A DNA stretch of 44,836 nt from an uncultured Succiniclasticum sp. Lineage in GTDB: Bacteria > Bacillota > Negativicutes > Acidaminococcales > Acidaminococcaceae. The stretch is from contig CAJOKZ010000003.1 of NCBI GenBank assembly GCA_905235335.1, positions 1 through 44,836 on the forward strand. Direction: 5' to 3'. The notes under the pieces were generated by a model. It saw nothing but the letters and a program-made list of their open reading frames with translations. It did not search any database and was not told the origin of the DNA. Shown piece after piece: positions 8,231 to 17,577 of this stretch. The position numbers were made by a program, and so were the translations under genes. Position 1 is the first letter of the stretch; each line of letters opens with the position of its first letter.

Positions 8231-9253
8231 TTATAAATTCCGTGTGTTGGCAAAATGCAGCTTTACATAATGGCCTAACACATCTGAACCCTGTTTTTGT
8301 AACAGGCGGCGTGCTGCATTGGTTGCAGCCTCTCCCCCGCCCTTGGGGATTCGGCCAATCCCGGCCGTTTTCCCCAACTCCTGGATTTCCTGCAAAAACG
8401 CAGCCCTTGCCAGTACACTAGCCGCGGCTACTGCGATATCCTCTTCCGCCCTGGGCCGCTGAAGAATCTTCATATGGGGATTGAAAGCATGCACACCATC
8501 GGGAATACTGTCATTTTTGGCAAACTGATCGACAAGAGCCCACTTGCATTTTGGAAATTTTTCCCACGCTTTTTTCAGGGCCGCGATATGCCCAAGAGCC
8601 AGTAAAACGTTTAGAGTACCTCCCTGCCCCTGTATCTGCCCATAACGAATATTATAAACATGGGGTTTCATCACCAGCACACTGAAGGCCAAGGATGTTT
8701 TTTTAATGACCTCTGCCAGTTCCGTTACCCGGTTATCCGACATGGTCTTGCAATCTTTCACTCCGGCTTCCAGCAGCGTCTCTCCCCTTTTTCGGTCGAG
8801 ACAAACAGCCGCAACCACCAGCGGACCAAAATAATCCCCTTTTCCGCTCTCATCGCTGCCCATCCAGACACCCGGAAATCCCGGTTCATCCTCCAACAGG
8901 AAACGAACCTTTTCAGCGTTGATACACGCTTCTCCCGGTGCATCACCAATAACCTGCTCCTCTTTTTTCTTTTTGCTGCCGGTAATGTTACCACTTCTGA
9001 TGTCCTGCGGCATAATGCGGTGGACAAGATCTATCGCCTGCGTCTGCAGATCAGAATCGCCGCCGCCCCAGACCAGGCTGATTCCCTTCCTTCCATTATA
9101 CACATTAAGCGTAACTTTTTTCCCGATTCCTGTTAATATGATCTGCACGCCGTATTCAATGGTTTTGGTCTGAACATTTCCCAATGTACATAATGATTCT
9201 TCTATCGCGTTGACATAATCTTCAAATTCCAAAATGACGTCACCTGTTCTCAA
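8231..9253 (-). CDS. rnhC: Ribonuclease HIII
   Basis: 340 residues. The N-terminal 85 residues form the TBP-like substrate-binding domain that separates RNase HIII from HII. A lysine-rich linker (SKKKKEEQ, about 93-100) follows, then the catalytic domain beginning with GSDESGKGDYFGP (D134, E135) and later the acidic ALVDQF and RAEEDIAVAAASVLAR motifs. It degrades RNA in RNA-DNA hybrids. The start is ambiguous: TTG at 9253, or TTG at 9232, which has AGGTGA at good spacing. A probable extended -10 (TGATATAAT) just upstream of 9253 would leave almost no leader for the first, so 9232 is quite possible. Confidence 0.93.
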   Translation of the reverse strand: MRTGDVILEFEDYVNAIEESLCTLGNVQTKTIEYGVQIILTGIGKKVTLNVYNGRKGISLVWGGGDSDLQTQAIDLVHRIMPQDIRSGNITGSKKKKEEQVIGDAPGEACINAEKVRFLLEDEPGFPGVWMGSDESGKGDYFGPLVVAAVCLDRKRGETLLEAGVKDCKTMSDNRVTELAEVIKKTSLAFSVLVMKPHVYNIRYGQIQGQGGTLNVLLALGHIAALKKAWEKFPKCKWALVDQFAKNDSIPDGVHAFNPHMKILQRPRAEEDIAVAAASVLARAAFLQEIQELGKTAGIGRIPKGGGEAATNAARRLLQKQGSDVLGHYVKLHFANTRNL

Positions 9254-9353
9254 GTGTTTTATTATATCAGCATTGAAGCTGCTCCAGTAACCTTTCAGAT
9301 TCTTCCAGCAGCATGTATTGACGGAGGTGTTAATGTGTTTTCATATATAATTC

Positions 9354-10646
9354 TTATGAAATCAAAGATTCTTTCAAGGCAGCGGCTTCTACCGTCTTCA
9401 GAGGCTGCCCGCTTTGTTCAGCAAGTTTCCTGCAGTCTTCAAATTCAGGAGCTGCATTCACGACCTTGCCGTTCATCAGACCCTCCTTGACTCGCACCGA
9501 TCCCCAGGAGGTTTCTGCCATTTTCCATCGACGCTCCAGCGAGATACGTTTTACCGGGTAACTACGTATTCCCAGTGTGGTCGTTTCCATAAAAATGATT
9601 TGCTGCAGAATGTCCTGTTTTTCTGACCTGCATAAGACCTTCAGCATCTGGCCTGGCCGTCCTTTCTTCATCAAAATCGGCTGGAGCCATACATCCAGCG
9701 CTCCTGCATCCAGTAATTTTTCCATCACATAAGGAAGGATCTCCGGATTGATATCATCCAGGTTACATTCCAGTATCAAGAGAGTATCTTCCTGATAATG
9801 GTTCCCTCCGGAAAAAACAGGGGCCTCATCCAGAACACCTACATTGATCCTTAATACATTGGGAATGGAAACATCACGTGTTCCAGCACCATATCCGACG
9901 GCTTTCCCAATGAAACCAGACGGAACATCACTTACCGGAACCGCCAATACCTTTAACAATGCGGCCCCGGTGGGAGTAGTCATTTCTTTAGCGACAGTTC
10001 CCCGGTAATGAGGCAGTTCCTGCAGCAGTTCAGCCGTCGCTGGAGCCGGGACAGGCATCTGCCCGTGGGCACACTGAACAAACCCGAACCCCGTGTTTAC
10101 CGGGGCCGTAAAAATTTTTTCAATCCCCAGATACCGCAATGCTAAAATATTGCCGACCACATCAATAATCGTATCGATGGCCCCAACCTCATGGAAATGA
10201 ATTTTTTCCACAGTTGTCCCATGCACCTTCGCTTCCGCCCTAGCAATAGTCAGAAAGACTTCTTTCGCTTTGCCGATGACATCGCCGGGTAACCCGGATT
10301 GATCCAGTATCGCTTCAATTTCACGCAGATTGCGGTGGTCATGATGATGCCTGTGACTGTGATGGTGTAAGTGTTCATCATCGTGGTTGTGACCATGTTC
10401 ATGTTCTTGATGGTGCTCCTTGACACAGTCGTCATGATACGCAATTTCTTCCGGCAACACTACATTAAAATATCGTGCCTGGATTCCACTTTTGTTGACG
10501 CTTTTATCAATCAGTTCATACCCGCCCAAATGTAGCTTTGCAAATTCTTCCTGCAGGTACGCAAATGGAACCCCTGCATCCAACAACGCTCCTAATAACA
10601 TATTCCCACTGATACCAGCAAATGGTTCGATATACAGGACCTTCAT
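9354..10646 (-). CDS. larC: Nickel-pincer cofactor (SCS/NPN) nickel insertase LarC, single-frame form
   Basis: 430 residues. The N-terminus MKVLYIEPFAGISGNMLLGALLDAG is diagnostic of LarC. In the family, LarC inserts nickel into the pyridinium bis-thiocarboxylate mononucleotide in a CTP-dependent step. Residues 71-105 form a histidine/acid-rich stretch (at least 15 His) likely to hold nickel; it precedes the helical segment LREIEAIL. In Lactobacillus plantarum larC is read through a programmed frameshift; here both halves are in one frame. It lies 15 bases after larB. LarA and LarE are not in the window. The start is supported by AGAGGAG seven bases upstream. Confidence 0.92.
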   Translation of the reverse strand: MKVLYIEPFAGISGNMLLGALLDAGVPFAYLQEEFAKLHLGGYELIDKSVNKSGIQARYFNVVLPEEIAYHDDCVKEHHQEHEHGHNHDDEHLHHHSHRHHHDHRNLREIEAILDQSGLPGDVIGKAKEVFLTIARAEAKVHGTTVEKIHFHEVGAIDTIIDVVGNILALRYLGIEKIFTAPVNTGFGFVQCAHGQMPVPAPATAELLQELPHYRGTVAKEMTTPTGAALLKVLAVPVSDVPSGFIGKAVGYGAGTRDVSIPNVLRINVGVLDEAPVFSGGNHYQEDTLLILECNLDDINPEILPYVMEKLLDAGALDVWLQPILMKKGRPGQMLKVLCRSEKQDILQQIIFMETTTLGIRSYPVKRISLERRWKMAETSWGSVRVKEGLMNGKVVNAAPEFEDCRKLAEQSGQPLKTVEAAALKESLIS

Positions 10647-10661
10647 ACCAGTTCTCCTCTT

Positions 10662-11417
10662 TTATCTCAAATGATTAATAATGCTTGCCATCCGTCCTGC
10701 CCCAAACCCATTGTCAATGTTAACAACAGCCACTCCTGCACTGCAGCTGTTCAGCATCCCCAGCAACGCGGAAAGACCCCTAAAATTTGCTCCATAACCA
10801 ACACTTGTGGGAACTGCGATAACAGGCTTTTCTACCAACCCGCCAACCACGCTCGCTAAAGCCCCTTCCATGCCGGCAACCACGATGATCACATTGGCGC
10901 TCCTGATCTCTTCGACATGTCCTAAAAGTCGGTGAATTCCTGCAACACCTACATCGTAGATGCGCATGACTTCATTTCCCATCAGCTCCGCAGTAAGCGC
11001 CGCTTCTTCGGCCACAGAAACATCGCTGGTCCCAGCAGTGACAACGGCAATCTTATGATCCAGATCCTTGGGCAGAGGCTCCCGTTCCAGAACGATTAAC
11101 CTCGCCTGCGGATGGTAGGACGCTTCCGGGATTTCCTCCCTGAGTGCTTCATACAATTCCTCAGATGCCCTGGTGCCCAACACATTCGCATGACGTGAAG
11201 CCAGCACCGTCAAAATGGTTTTCGCCTGCTGGATAGATTTTCCTTCACAATATACGACTTCCGGGAATCCCCTACGCAGGCTACGATTGTGATCCAGCTT
11301 TGCAAACCCGAGATCGGTCATACCCAGATTATGAAATGCGTCCAAAACCTCTTTTTCAGTCAGCCGGCCAGCTTTGTACGCAGCCAGCGCTTCACTCATA
11401 TCTGTTTCGTACGTCAT
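10662..11417 (-). CDS. larB: Nickel-pincer cofactor biosynthesis protein LarB (NCAIR mutase-like)
   Basis: 251 residues. An N-terminal helical domain of about 90 residues carries the LarB signature LDHNRSLRRGFPEVVYCEGK. A PurE-like Rossmann domain follows (AVVTAGTSDVSVAEEA, VAGMEGALASVVGGL, VPTSVGYG). LarB carboxylates and hydrolyses nicotinic acid adenine dinucleotide, the first step of the nickel-pincer cofactor. The start is the ATG of MTYETD at 11417, preceded by GGAGG five bases away; the longer frame to 11459 lacks this. It is co-transcribed with larC. Confidence 0.92.
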   Translation of the reverse strand: MTYETDMSEALAAYKAGRLTEKEVLDAFHNLGMTDLGFAKLDHNRSLRRGFPEVVYCEGKSIQQAKTILTVLASRHANVLGTRASEELYEALREEIPEASYHPQARLIVLEREPLPKDLDHKIAVVTAGTSDVSVAEEAALTAELMGNEVMRIYDVGVAGIHRLLGHVEEIRSANVIIVVAGMEGALASVVGGLVEKPVIAVPTSVGYGANFRGLSALLGMLNSCSAGVAVVNIDNGFGAGRMASIINHLR

Positions 11418-11504
11418 TGGTTCCTCCAAAACCAGAAAATTGTTTGAGTTCATCATCAATTGTCAGGCAAATCTTGACCGTATCGCTATGAAAATCATCT
11501 GTGA

Positions 11505-14500
11505 TCAGACTGCTTTCTGTGATTTTCGCTTTTCTTTGTATTCTTCCGTCAGCATATAAATCAGTGGTACTACGACCAGCGTTAACAGGGTCGATGTGGT
11601 AAGCCCGCCGATCAATACGACACCCATGCTCTGCCGCAACTCTGCGCCGGCGCCAATACCCAGTGCCACAGGCAACATACCGAGCATGGTGGACAGCGTA
11701 GTCATCAAAATCGGACGAAGGCGCAGGGAACAGGCTTCCAGAACAGCTTTTTTCAGTGGCAGCCCCTTTTCCCTTGCCTGATTGGCATAGTCAACCAATA
11801 GAATCGCGTTTTTTGTAACCAGGCCTAACAGCATGGTAATGCCGATCAGGGACATCATGTTTCCGGTCTGGTTGGCAACCAAGAGCCCCAGCACCGCGCC
11901 GATGATGGCAAAAGGAAGACTCATCATGATAACAAATGGCTGGGTAAAGCTTTCAAATTCAGCAGCCAGCACCATATAAATCAATACAATAGCGAGAACC
12001 ACCGCTTTAACTATTTCCCTGAAGACACGGCTCATCATGTCAGAGTTTCCAATCAATTTATACCGGTATCCGATATCCATATTCAGTTCCGGAATCAACT
12101 GTCCTTCGATGATTCTCAGCAGGTCGCCGGCAGAGGTCCCTACCGTATTGGAATACACCCCGATCTGGCGCTGGCGGCCTTCCCGGTCGATACGCGTAGG
12201 ACCAGAACCAAGCGTCACTTCCGCCACATCTCCAAGACGGACGAACGTGCCGGTTTCGGTGGAAACCAGCAGATTCGCAACGTCCTGGATGGTCCTGCGG
12301 TCATTTCTATCCATCTGTATGACGATATCATAGTCATTATTACCAATCGTATACGAGTTAGTTGTACTCTTACCCTGGAACGCATACTGCACGACCTTAC
12401 CGACACTGGTGTTATCCAGTCCCAGTTGGCTTGCTTTCATCTGGTCCAACCGCACCATGATCTCTGGTTCCGGGTCGATACCTACCACTTCTACGTCCGC
12501 AGAGCCCGGCGTCTGGCGTATTTTTTCCGCAAGATCGTTGGCATATCTTGTCAGTTTGGTCAGATCGCTGCCCCGTAAACCAATCTGCACCGGCCTCGGA
12601 TCCCCGCGGTTGCCCTGATTGGTTACTACCGAGACCTGCATCTCGCCGATATCCCTAAAATCCCTGCGAAGCTCGTCCATAATGTCCAACATACCACGCT
12701 TCCGGTCTGCCAGCGGTTTTAGCCTGACTTCAATAGCTCCTTCGTTTACCGGAGTCCGAATCCCGCCCAAGTGCATTGCGGTTACGTTGACTTCTTTAAT
12801 TTTTCTTACCATGTCCTCCATCGGCTTTGACCATCTTGCCATCTGATCCAAACCAATGCCCGCCGGCGCCTTTAGGTTAACGCGAAACTCTCCGGAGTCA
12901 TAAATCGGCTGAAGTTCTGTTCCTACAAAGGGTATCAAAAAAAGATTGAATACCAATGTTGCAAGGGAACCGGCCACGATCTTTTTGGGATGCCGAATCG
13001 CAAAGGCCATCAGTTCATCATAAAGACCCCGCACATATTCAAACCCATTGTTAAAACGTTCCAAGGCAGAATCCACTAATGCCGGCCGCCTTGTTTTATC
13101 CTCCCCCGGCGCCTTCAGCCAGTGGGCGGAAACCATTGGGGTAAGGGAATATGCCGAAATGGTTGAGAACGTCAGCGCAAACGCCACGGTCAGACCAAAC
13201 TGCTTGAAGAACTGACCGACCGTCTCGCCCATGCTTCCGATCGGCACAAAGACAGCCAGTAACGACATGGAGGTTGCCAGAATCGCCAGTACCAGTTCTT
13301 TTGTGGCATCAGCAGAGGCACGGAACGGATCCTTTCCCAACTCCATATGCCGGAAGATATTTTCCACCAGAACGATAGCGTCGTCGATCAGGAACCCGAC
13401 CGCCAGTGACAACCCCATCAGGGACATATTGTTCAGGGTAAAATCCATGAGACCCATCAGGAAGAAAGTAGCGATGACAGACGTGGGAATCGCAAGGCCG
13501 CCGATAATTGTGGCTCGAAGGTCGCCAAGGAACATATAGGTAATCAGGAGAGCAAGGAATCCGCCGAACAAGATAGTATTCCAGACATCGGCCACATTTT
13601 CGCGGATATATCGGCTCTGATCCTGCACAACTGATACCTTGATATCCGGCGGCATATCCTGTTTCATAATCTTATTCAGTTCCTTGTTAACTGCATCAAT
13701 GACCTCGACGGTATTGGTGCGGCTCTGCTTCCGAACGGCCATCATAACGGACGGCACCCCATTCGTACGGGCAAAGGACTCTGCATCTTTCCAATCATCC
13801 TCCACATCCGCAACATCCGTCAGCCGGATGGGCTTTCCGTCCTTATTGGCAACAATGATCCGCTTAAAGTCGTCGATAGTATTCAGCTTGCCCATGGTAC
13901 GGACTGTGATGGTATTGTTATTATCCCTCACCTTGCCGCCCGGAGTATTGAGATTGGCATCATTTACCTTTTTCAGCACTGTCTGGAAGGAAATTTCGTA
14001 CTGATCCAGTTTTTCTGATTTTACATGGATCAGCATGGCCCGGTCCGCAGAACCGTAAACAGTCACATCCGCAACGCCTTCCAGCATCTGCAGGCTGTCG
14101 ACAACTACGTCCTTGACGATACGGCGGATCTCGCCGGTACTGCGTTTCTCCGAAGAGAACGTATAGTTCGCGATAGCCTGTGACGAAATATCAAACCTTT
14201 GTACCACCGGCTCGTCGATATCATCCGGCAACATCCGGCGCACGCCAGCCACCTTTTCGCGAACCTCACTGGACATCTGGCGCGGGTCGACCCCCATCTC
14301 AAATTCCAGCACCGTCTGGGAATACCCCTCGCGGATCGTTGATGTAATGGTCTTTATACCGGAAACCTGACTCACCCGGCTCTCGATGGGTTTTGTGATC
14401 AGCGTCTCCATCTCTTCAGGAGCTGTGCCTTCGTAAGTAACGGTAACACCGACCATAGGAAGGTCCACATCCGGATAAAGATCCACACCCAGTCCCGGAT

Positions 14501-14579
14501 ACGCACGAATGCCGAATACAATCAATACCAGGATAAACATTGTGGTAAAGACAGGACGTTTGATAAAAGTTTCTATCAT
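11505..14579 (-). CDS. RND efflux pump, inner-membrane transporter (AcrB/MdtC, HAE1 family)
   Basis: 1024 residues, the standard length. It starts MIETFIKRPVFTTM with the first TM helix, then a large periplasmic loop, the central membrane block with the proton-relay pair in FLIDDAIVLVENI, a second periplasmic loop, and a C-terminal membrane block (LLGLVTKNAILLVDYA). It is a proton-driven exporter of drugs, detergents or lipids. It starts four bases inside the end of the adaptor gene, so translation is coupled. No TolC-like outer-membrane channel is present in the window, so the third component must be elsewhere. Confidence 0.94.
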   Translation of the reverse strand: MIETFIKRPVFTTMFILVLIVFGIRAYPGLGVDLYPDVDLPMVGVTVTYEGTAPEEMETLITKPIESRVSQVSGIKTITSTIREGYSQTVLEFEMGVDPRQMSSEVREKVAGVRRMLPDDIDEPVVQRFDISSQAIANYTFSSEKRSTGEIRRIVKDVVVDSLQMLEGVADVTVYGSADRAMLIHVKSEKLDQYEISFQTVLKKVNDANLNTPGGKVRDNNNTITVRTMGKLNTIDDFKRIIVANKDGKPIRLTDVADVEDDWKDAESFARTNGVPSVMMAVRKQSRTNTVEVIDAVNKELNKIMKQDMPPDIKVSVVQDQSRYIRENVADVWNTILFGGFLALLITYMFLGDLRATIIGGLAIPTSVIATFFLMGLMDFTLNNMSLMGLSLAVGFLIDDAIVLVENIFRHMELGKDPFRASADATKELVLAILATSMSLLAVFVPIGSMGETVGQFFKQFGLTVAFALTFSTISAYSLTPMVSAHWLKAPGEDKTRRPALVDSALERFNNGFEYVRGLYDELMAFAIRHPKKIVAGSLATLVFNLFLIPFVGTELQPIYDSGEFRVNLKAPAGIGLDQMARWSKPMEDMVRKIKEVNVTAMHLGGIRTPVNEGAIEVRLKPLADRKRGMLDIMDELRRDFRDIGEMQVSVVTNQGNRGDPRPVQIGLRGSDLTKLTRYANDLAEKIRQTPGSADVEVVGIDPEPEIMVRLDQMKASQLGLDNTSVGKVVQYAFQGKSTTNSYTIGNNDYDIVIQMDRNDRRTIQDVANLLVSTETGTFVRLGDVAEVTLGSGPTRIDREGRQRQIGVYSNTVGTSAGDLLRIIEGQLIPELNMDIGYRYKLIGNSDMMSRVFREIVKAVVLAIVLIYMVLAAEFESFTQPFVIMMSLPFAIIGAVLGLLVANQTGNMMSLIGITMLLGLVTKNAILLVDYANQAREKGLPLKKAVLEACSLRLRPILMTTLSTMLGMLPVALGIGAGAELRQSMGVVLIGGLTTSTLLTLVVVPLIYMLTEEYKEKRKSQKAV

Positions 14580-15709
14580 TCTTTTCCCGATTCCTTCCCT
14601 GACACTTTAACGTCTGCGCCTTCACGGACCTTGTTCAGTCCTCCGGTAATAATATAATCCTTCTCGCTGACGCCGCCCAACACTTCCACCAGATTCTCCC
14701 CTATGTATCCGGTAGTCAGTATCTTTCGCACTGCCTTTCCATCTTCTATGGCGAAACAGGTGCGCTGGTCATCCCTCATGGAAATGGCTGTCATGGGAAT
14801 CGTCAGCACGTTGTTTTTCGGAATTGCGGTAATCAGCGCCTCCGCATACATACCGCCCCGCAGGCGGTTATCGCTGTTATCCACCGTAACCTCTGCCTCA
14901 AAAGTCCGAGCCGGCTGCATCGCAACCGGGCTGATGCGGGTAATACGCCCCTTTGCCGTTTTATCGTCGCCACTCATGGACGGAATGGTAAATACCACCT
15001 CTCCTCCTACAGCCACGCTGTTGACATATCCTTCGGGAACATCAATCTTCGCGAGCAGGGTGGAAATATCTGCGATATTAAACAAGGCTGTCCCAACCTT
15101 GGCGTAATATCCTTCCTGGAAATAGCGCTTCTGAACAATACCTTTTCGAGGTGTGGTTACGGTAGTGCCTCCCATGTTTGATTCGGCGGAAGAAAGACTA
15201 CCCTGGGCAGCCTCCAGTTTTCCCCTGGCATTTTCCAGGGCAAAACGCATATTATCCAGCGCTTCCTGAGAAACCGCACCCTTCCGATATAGTTCTTCAT
15301 AACGACGCACATCCATCTTTGCTTTTTCATAATTTGTCTTGGCATCCAAATATGTGCCCTTGGCATTCATCAAACCAGCTGCCGTATCTATCTGTTCCAG
15401 CACAACCAGCGACTGCCCGGCTTTAACAGCTTGTCCTTCCTCCACGAGGACCTTTTCGATACGCCCGTCCACCTTAGCTGCCACATCAGCCTGCCATATG
15501 GGGTCCAGCGTACCGGAAAAACGGAATTTCGGTATAATCGTCTCCCGCTTGGGATAAGCAGCCGTAATCACGGCAGTCCGACCCTGCCTGCTGCTTTTGG
15601 CAGCCGTATTCCGTGCCATGATGTTCGAGATTACACGGAATGCGACCACTCCCAATATGACCACGACTCCGATGATAAGAATTCGCAACCTTTTATCCTG
15701 CAGATTCAT
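14576..15709 (-). CDS. RND efflux periplasmic adaptor (membrane fusion protein, HlyD/AcrA family)
   Basis: 377 residues. A single TM anchor is at about 8-27 (LRILIIGVVVILGVVAF) with no lipobox. Then come the first lipoyl half (ADVAAKVDGRIEKVLVEEGQAVKAGQ), a coiled-coil hairpin (about 112-175), the second lipoyl half, a beta barrel, and the membrane-proximal domain with GGVSEKDYIITGGLNKVREGADVKV. It links the RND pump to an outer-membrane channel. The ribosome site AGGAAGG lies inside the end of the upstream PilO-like gene, which it overlaps by 17 bases. Efflux and pilus genes are therefore in one transcript. Confidence 0.93.
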   Translation of the reverse strand: MNLQDKRLRILIIGVVVILGVVAFRVISNIMARNTAAKSSRQGRTAVITAAYPKRETIIPKFRFSGTLDPIWQADVAAKVDGRIEKVLVEEGQAVKAGQSLVVLEQIDTAAGLMNAKGTYLDAKTNYEKAKMDVRRYEELYRKGAVSQEALDNMRFALENARGKLEAAQGSLSSAESNMGGTTVTTPRKGIVQKRYFQEGYYAKVGTALFNIADISTLLAKIDVPEGYVNSVAVGGEVVFTIPSMSGDDKTAKGRITRISPVAMQPARTFEAEVTVDNSDNRLRGGMYAEALITAIPKNNVLTIPMTAISMRDDQRTCFAIEDGKAVRKILTTGYIGENLVEVLGGVSEKDYIITGGLNKVREGADVKVSGKESGKE

Positions 15710-16442
15710 GACTTTTCCTTCCTTTGTCCTCGTTTATACGCAAACATCTGCGCTCAGTCCCCGGAAAATAATATATGTTGATCCGCGCACGCAAAGTCAA
15801 TCCTAAGTCCTTGCCCCGTCGGACCTGCACGGTCTCCAGCCGTGAAATAGGATCCTGTGTCTCAATGTCTCTGATAAATTCCATCAGTGCCCACCATGTT
15901 CCGGCAAATTCCGTATCCCAGGCGAACCTTCGGATCCGGTGCTCTCCTGTTATGGAGCGCTCTTCCGTCAGCCCGTTGCTCTTGATACCGGTGCCGTTTT
16001 TTATCTTCTTCTCATCCGAGGAATTTTCATTCCCCCGTCCAGTACCTGCAGTGCCTACCGCGACACGCTTCATCTGTCGGACTATCACTCCATTTTGCTT
16101 TGCCGTCCTGCAGATCCAATCCGCCAAGCCGTTTTCTTCAGGTCGTTCCGGAAGACTGTCCTTTAACCGCTGCAGTGCTATCTGCTGTTGCATGAGCCTT
16201 TGCTTCCTGTCAGACTCATGAAGAAACTTGCGATAAACCACGATTTCTTTTTTCGCATACCTCGCCTGCTCATCCATCTTCAACATTTCTTGCCGCAGGG
16301 GCTGCACAACCTCTGTCACAGTGCAAGTCAGGAGGACGACTGAAAGCATCAGCATACAGGCATTTCTGTTGTTTTCAGTCATGCTCTTTTTAAATATTTG
16401 AATTTTTTTTAATGGCAGGAATGAATGTATCTGCAGATTCAT
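15693..16442 (-). CDS. PilO-like type IV pilus inner-membrane protein
   Basis: 249 residues. A short basic cytoplasmic head, one TM segment at about 29-47 (CMLMLSVVLLTCTVTEVV), then a coiled coil (about 50-95, rich in K/E/Q/R) and a small C-terminal domain interrupted by a polar low-complexity stretch (about 130-160). The topology and gene position fit PilO, which pairs with PilN in the periplasm. The closing segment (WWALMEFIRDIETQDPISRLE) resembles the PilO ferredoxin-like core. The assignment rests on topology and neighbours more than on strong motifs. The start overlaps the preceding stop by four bases (ATGA). Confidence 0.6.
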   Translation of the reverse strand: MNLQIHSFLPLKKIQIFKKSMTENNRNACMLMLSVVLLTCTVTEVVQPLRQEMLKMDEQARYAKKEIVVYRKFLHESDRKQRLMQQQIALQRLKDSLPERPEENGLADWICRTAKQNGVIVRQMKRVAVGTAGTGRGNENSSDEKKIKNGTGIKSNGLTEERSITGEHRIRRFAWDTEFAGTWWALMEFIRDIETQDPISRLETVQVRRGKDLGLTLRARINIYYFPGTERRCLRINEDKGRKSHESAG

Positions 16443-17560
16443 GGCAACGCCCCCTTCCTGTCAGGATTGAGACCTGCCTGAAGAATAAATGTCACTGCAG
16501 GATTTTCATATGTATCCGGGATTTTCCGTGTTATATCTCTCTCACTACTTTCCGCCATCCGTACTCCGGTGAGAATTTCTGAAGCTTTCAGCCGGTCCGC
16601 AAATTCCATGGACCGGGTCAGTGCCATAGAACAGCCATGTATCTCCAGCTGAGACGAAGATCCTTCTTTTCCCCTGATTTCCTCCAACCAACATTCATCC
16701 GGCAGGTTCTCTGCTACAGTTTCCAGCACCTGATGCCAAACAACAGTCTTTCGGGATATACCCTGGAGAGCTTTCCGGTATTCGCCGATCCGGTATTCCA
16801 GTTCCTTCCCTCTTATGTACTCCTTTTTGACCTCGTCCAGCGGTTGAAGCTGCTGCCGGACATCCTGCAGTATGTCTTTTTTCTGCTGCCATGCAACAGC
16901 ATTCCAGATTAAAAGTAGAAGAGAAATAGTCGTACAGAGAAATGTCAGCCCTTTATAAGTCCAATGGAGGGCTCTTTTTTTCCACGGTATCTTCGGGAGC
17001 AGGTTAATAGGAAGCACTGTCCCATCAGGGCACACAGCAGTTACTTCAACAAGCCCCGCTTGCAGAAATCCCGCGCAGCGCTTCAGACCGTCTAACTTCT
17101 CCTGTGGAAGTGCAACCAGGAGGAATGCCTTTTCTCCCGGCAGAGCGTCCTCTTTCCAGGATACAGCCATCTCTTCCCCACTCTCTCCCGAGTTCCAGGG
17201 ATACAGCGCTGCCTGATAGGTTCCCTGTTCAAAGGGGACATGCTTTCCACTTTCCCAAAAGATCCATTTTTCCTGCTGTTTGTCTGTCATATCCGGCAGC
17301 ATAAGTGTCTGCAGATAAACCTGACTGCTATCTAATACAAATCTGCATCTCCTGACACGAATGTGTTTCGCTTCCAGGACTGCTCGCAGCCACCCTGCCA
17401 TCTCTTCCGGGCGATACAGGTAATTGCAGTTTTGAAATGACTTCGGAAGATCCAGCGTCAATGATCTTTTTCCATGGCGGATCTCAATTTTCGACACTTC
17501 CGGAAGAAGTGTCGTCTTTTCACCGTAAAATAACGTAAAAAGAATGCGTGAAAAATCCAT
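16439..17560 (-). CDS. PilM-PilN fusion-like pilus assembly protein (GspL-like)
   Basis: 373 residues. Residues 1-180 are soluble and resemble a shortened PilM/GspL cytoplasmic domain. At 185-189 comes INLLPKIPWKKR, the usual first residues of a free-standing PilN, then one TM (about 203-223), a coiled coil (225-265) and a PilN-type domain with LPDECWLEEI (286-295) and LEIHGCS. So one chain appears to combine cytoplasmic PilM and membrane PilN roles, as GspL does in type II secretion. The PilM part is about half the normal 350 residues, so the actin-like ATPase fold is probably incomplete. The start is the ATG at 17560 after GGAGGAGG, 17 bases behind the peptidase stop. Confidence 0.65.
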   Translation of the reverse strand: MDFSRILFTLFYGEKTTLLPEVSKIEIRHGKRSLTLDLPKSFQNCNYLYRPEEMAGWLRAVLEAKHIRVRRCRFVLDSSQVYLQTLMLPDMTDKQQEKWIFWESGKHVPFEQGTYQAALYPWNSGESGEEMAVSWKEDALPGEKAFLLVALPQEKLDGLKRCAGFLQAGLVEVTAVCPDGTVLPINLLPKIPWKKRALHWTYKGLTFLCTTISLLLLIWNAVAWQQKKDILQDVRQQLQPLDEVKKEYIRGKELEYRIGEYRKALQGISRKTVVWHQVLETVAENLPDECWLEEIRGKEGSSSQLEIHGCSMALTRSMEFADRLKASEILTGVRMAESSERDITRKIPDTYENPAVTFILQAGLNPDRKGALP

Positions 17561-17577
17561 GACCGTGCCTCCTCCTG

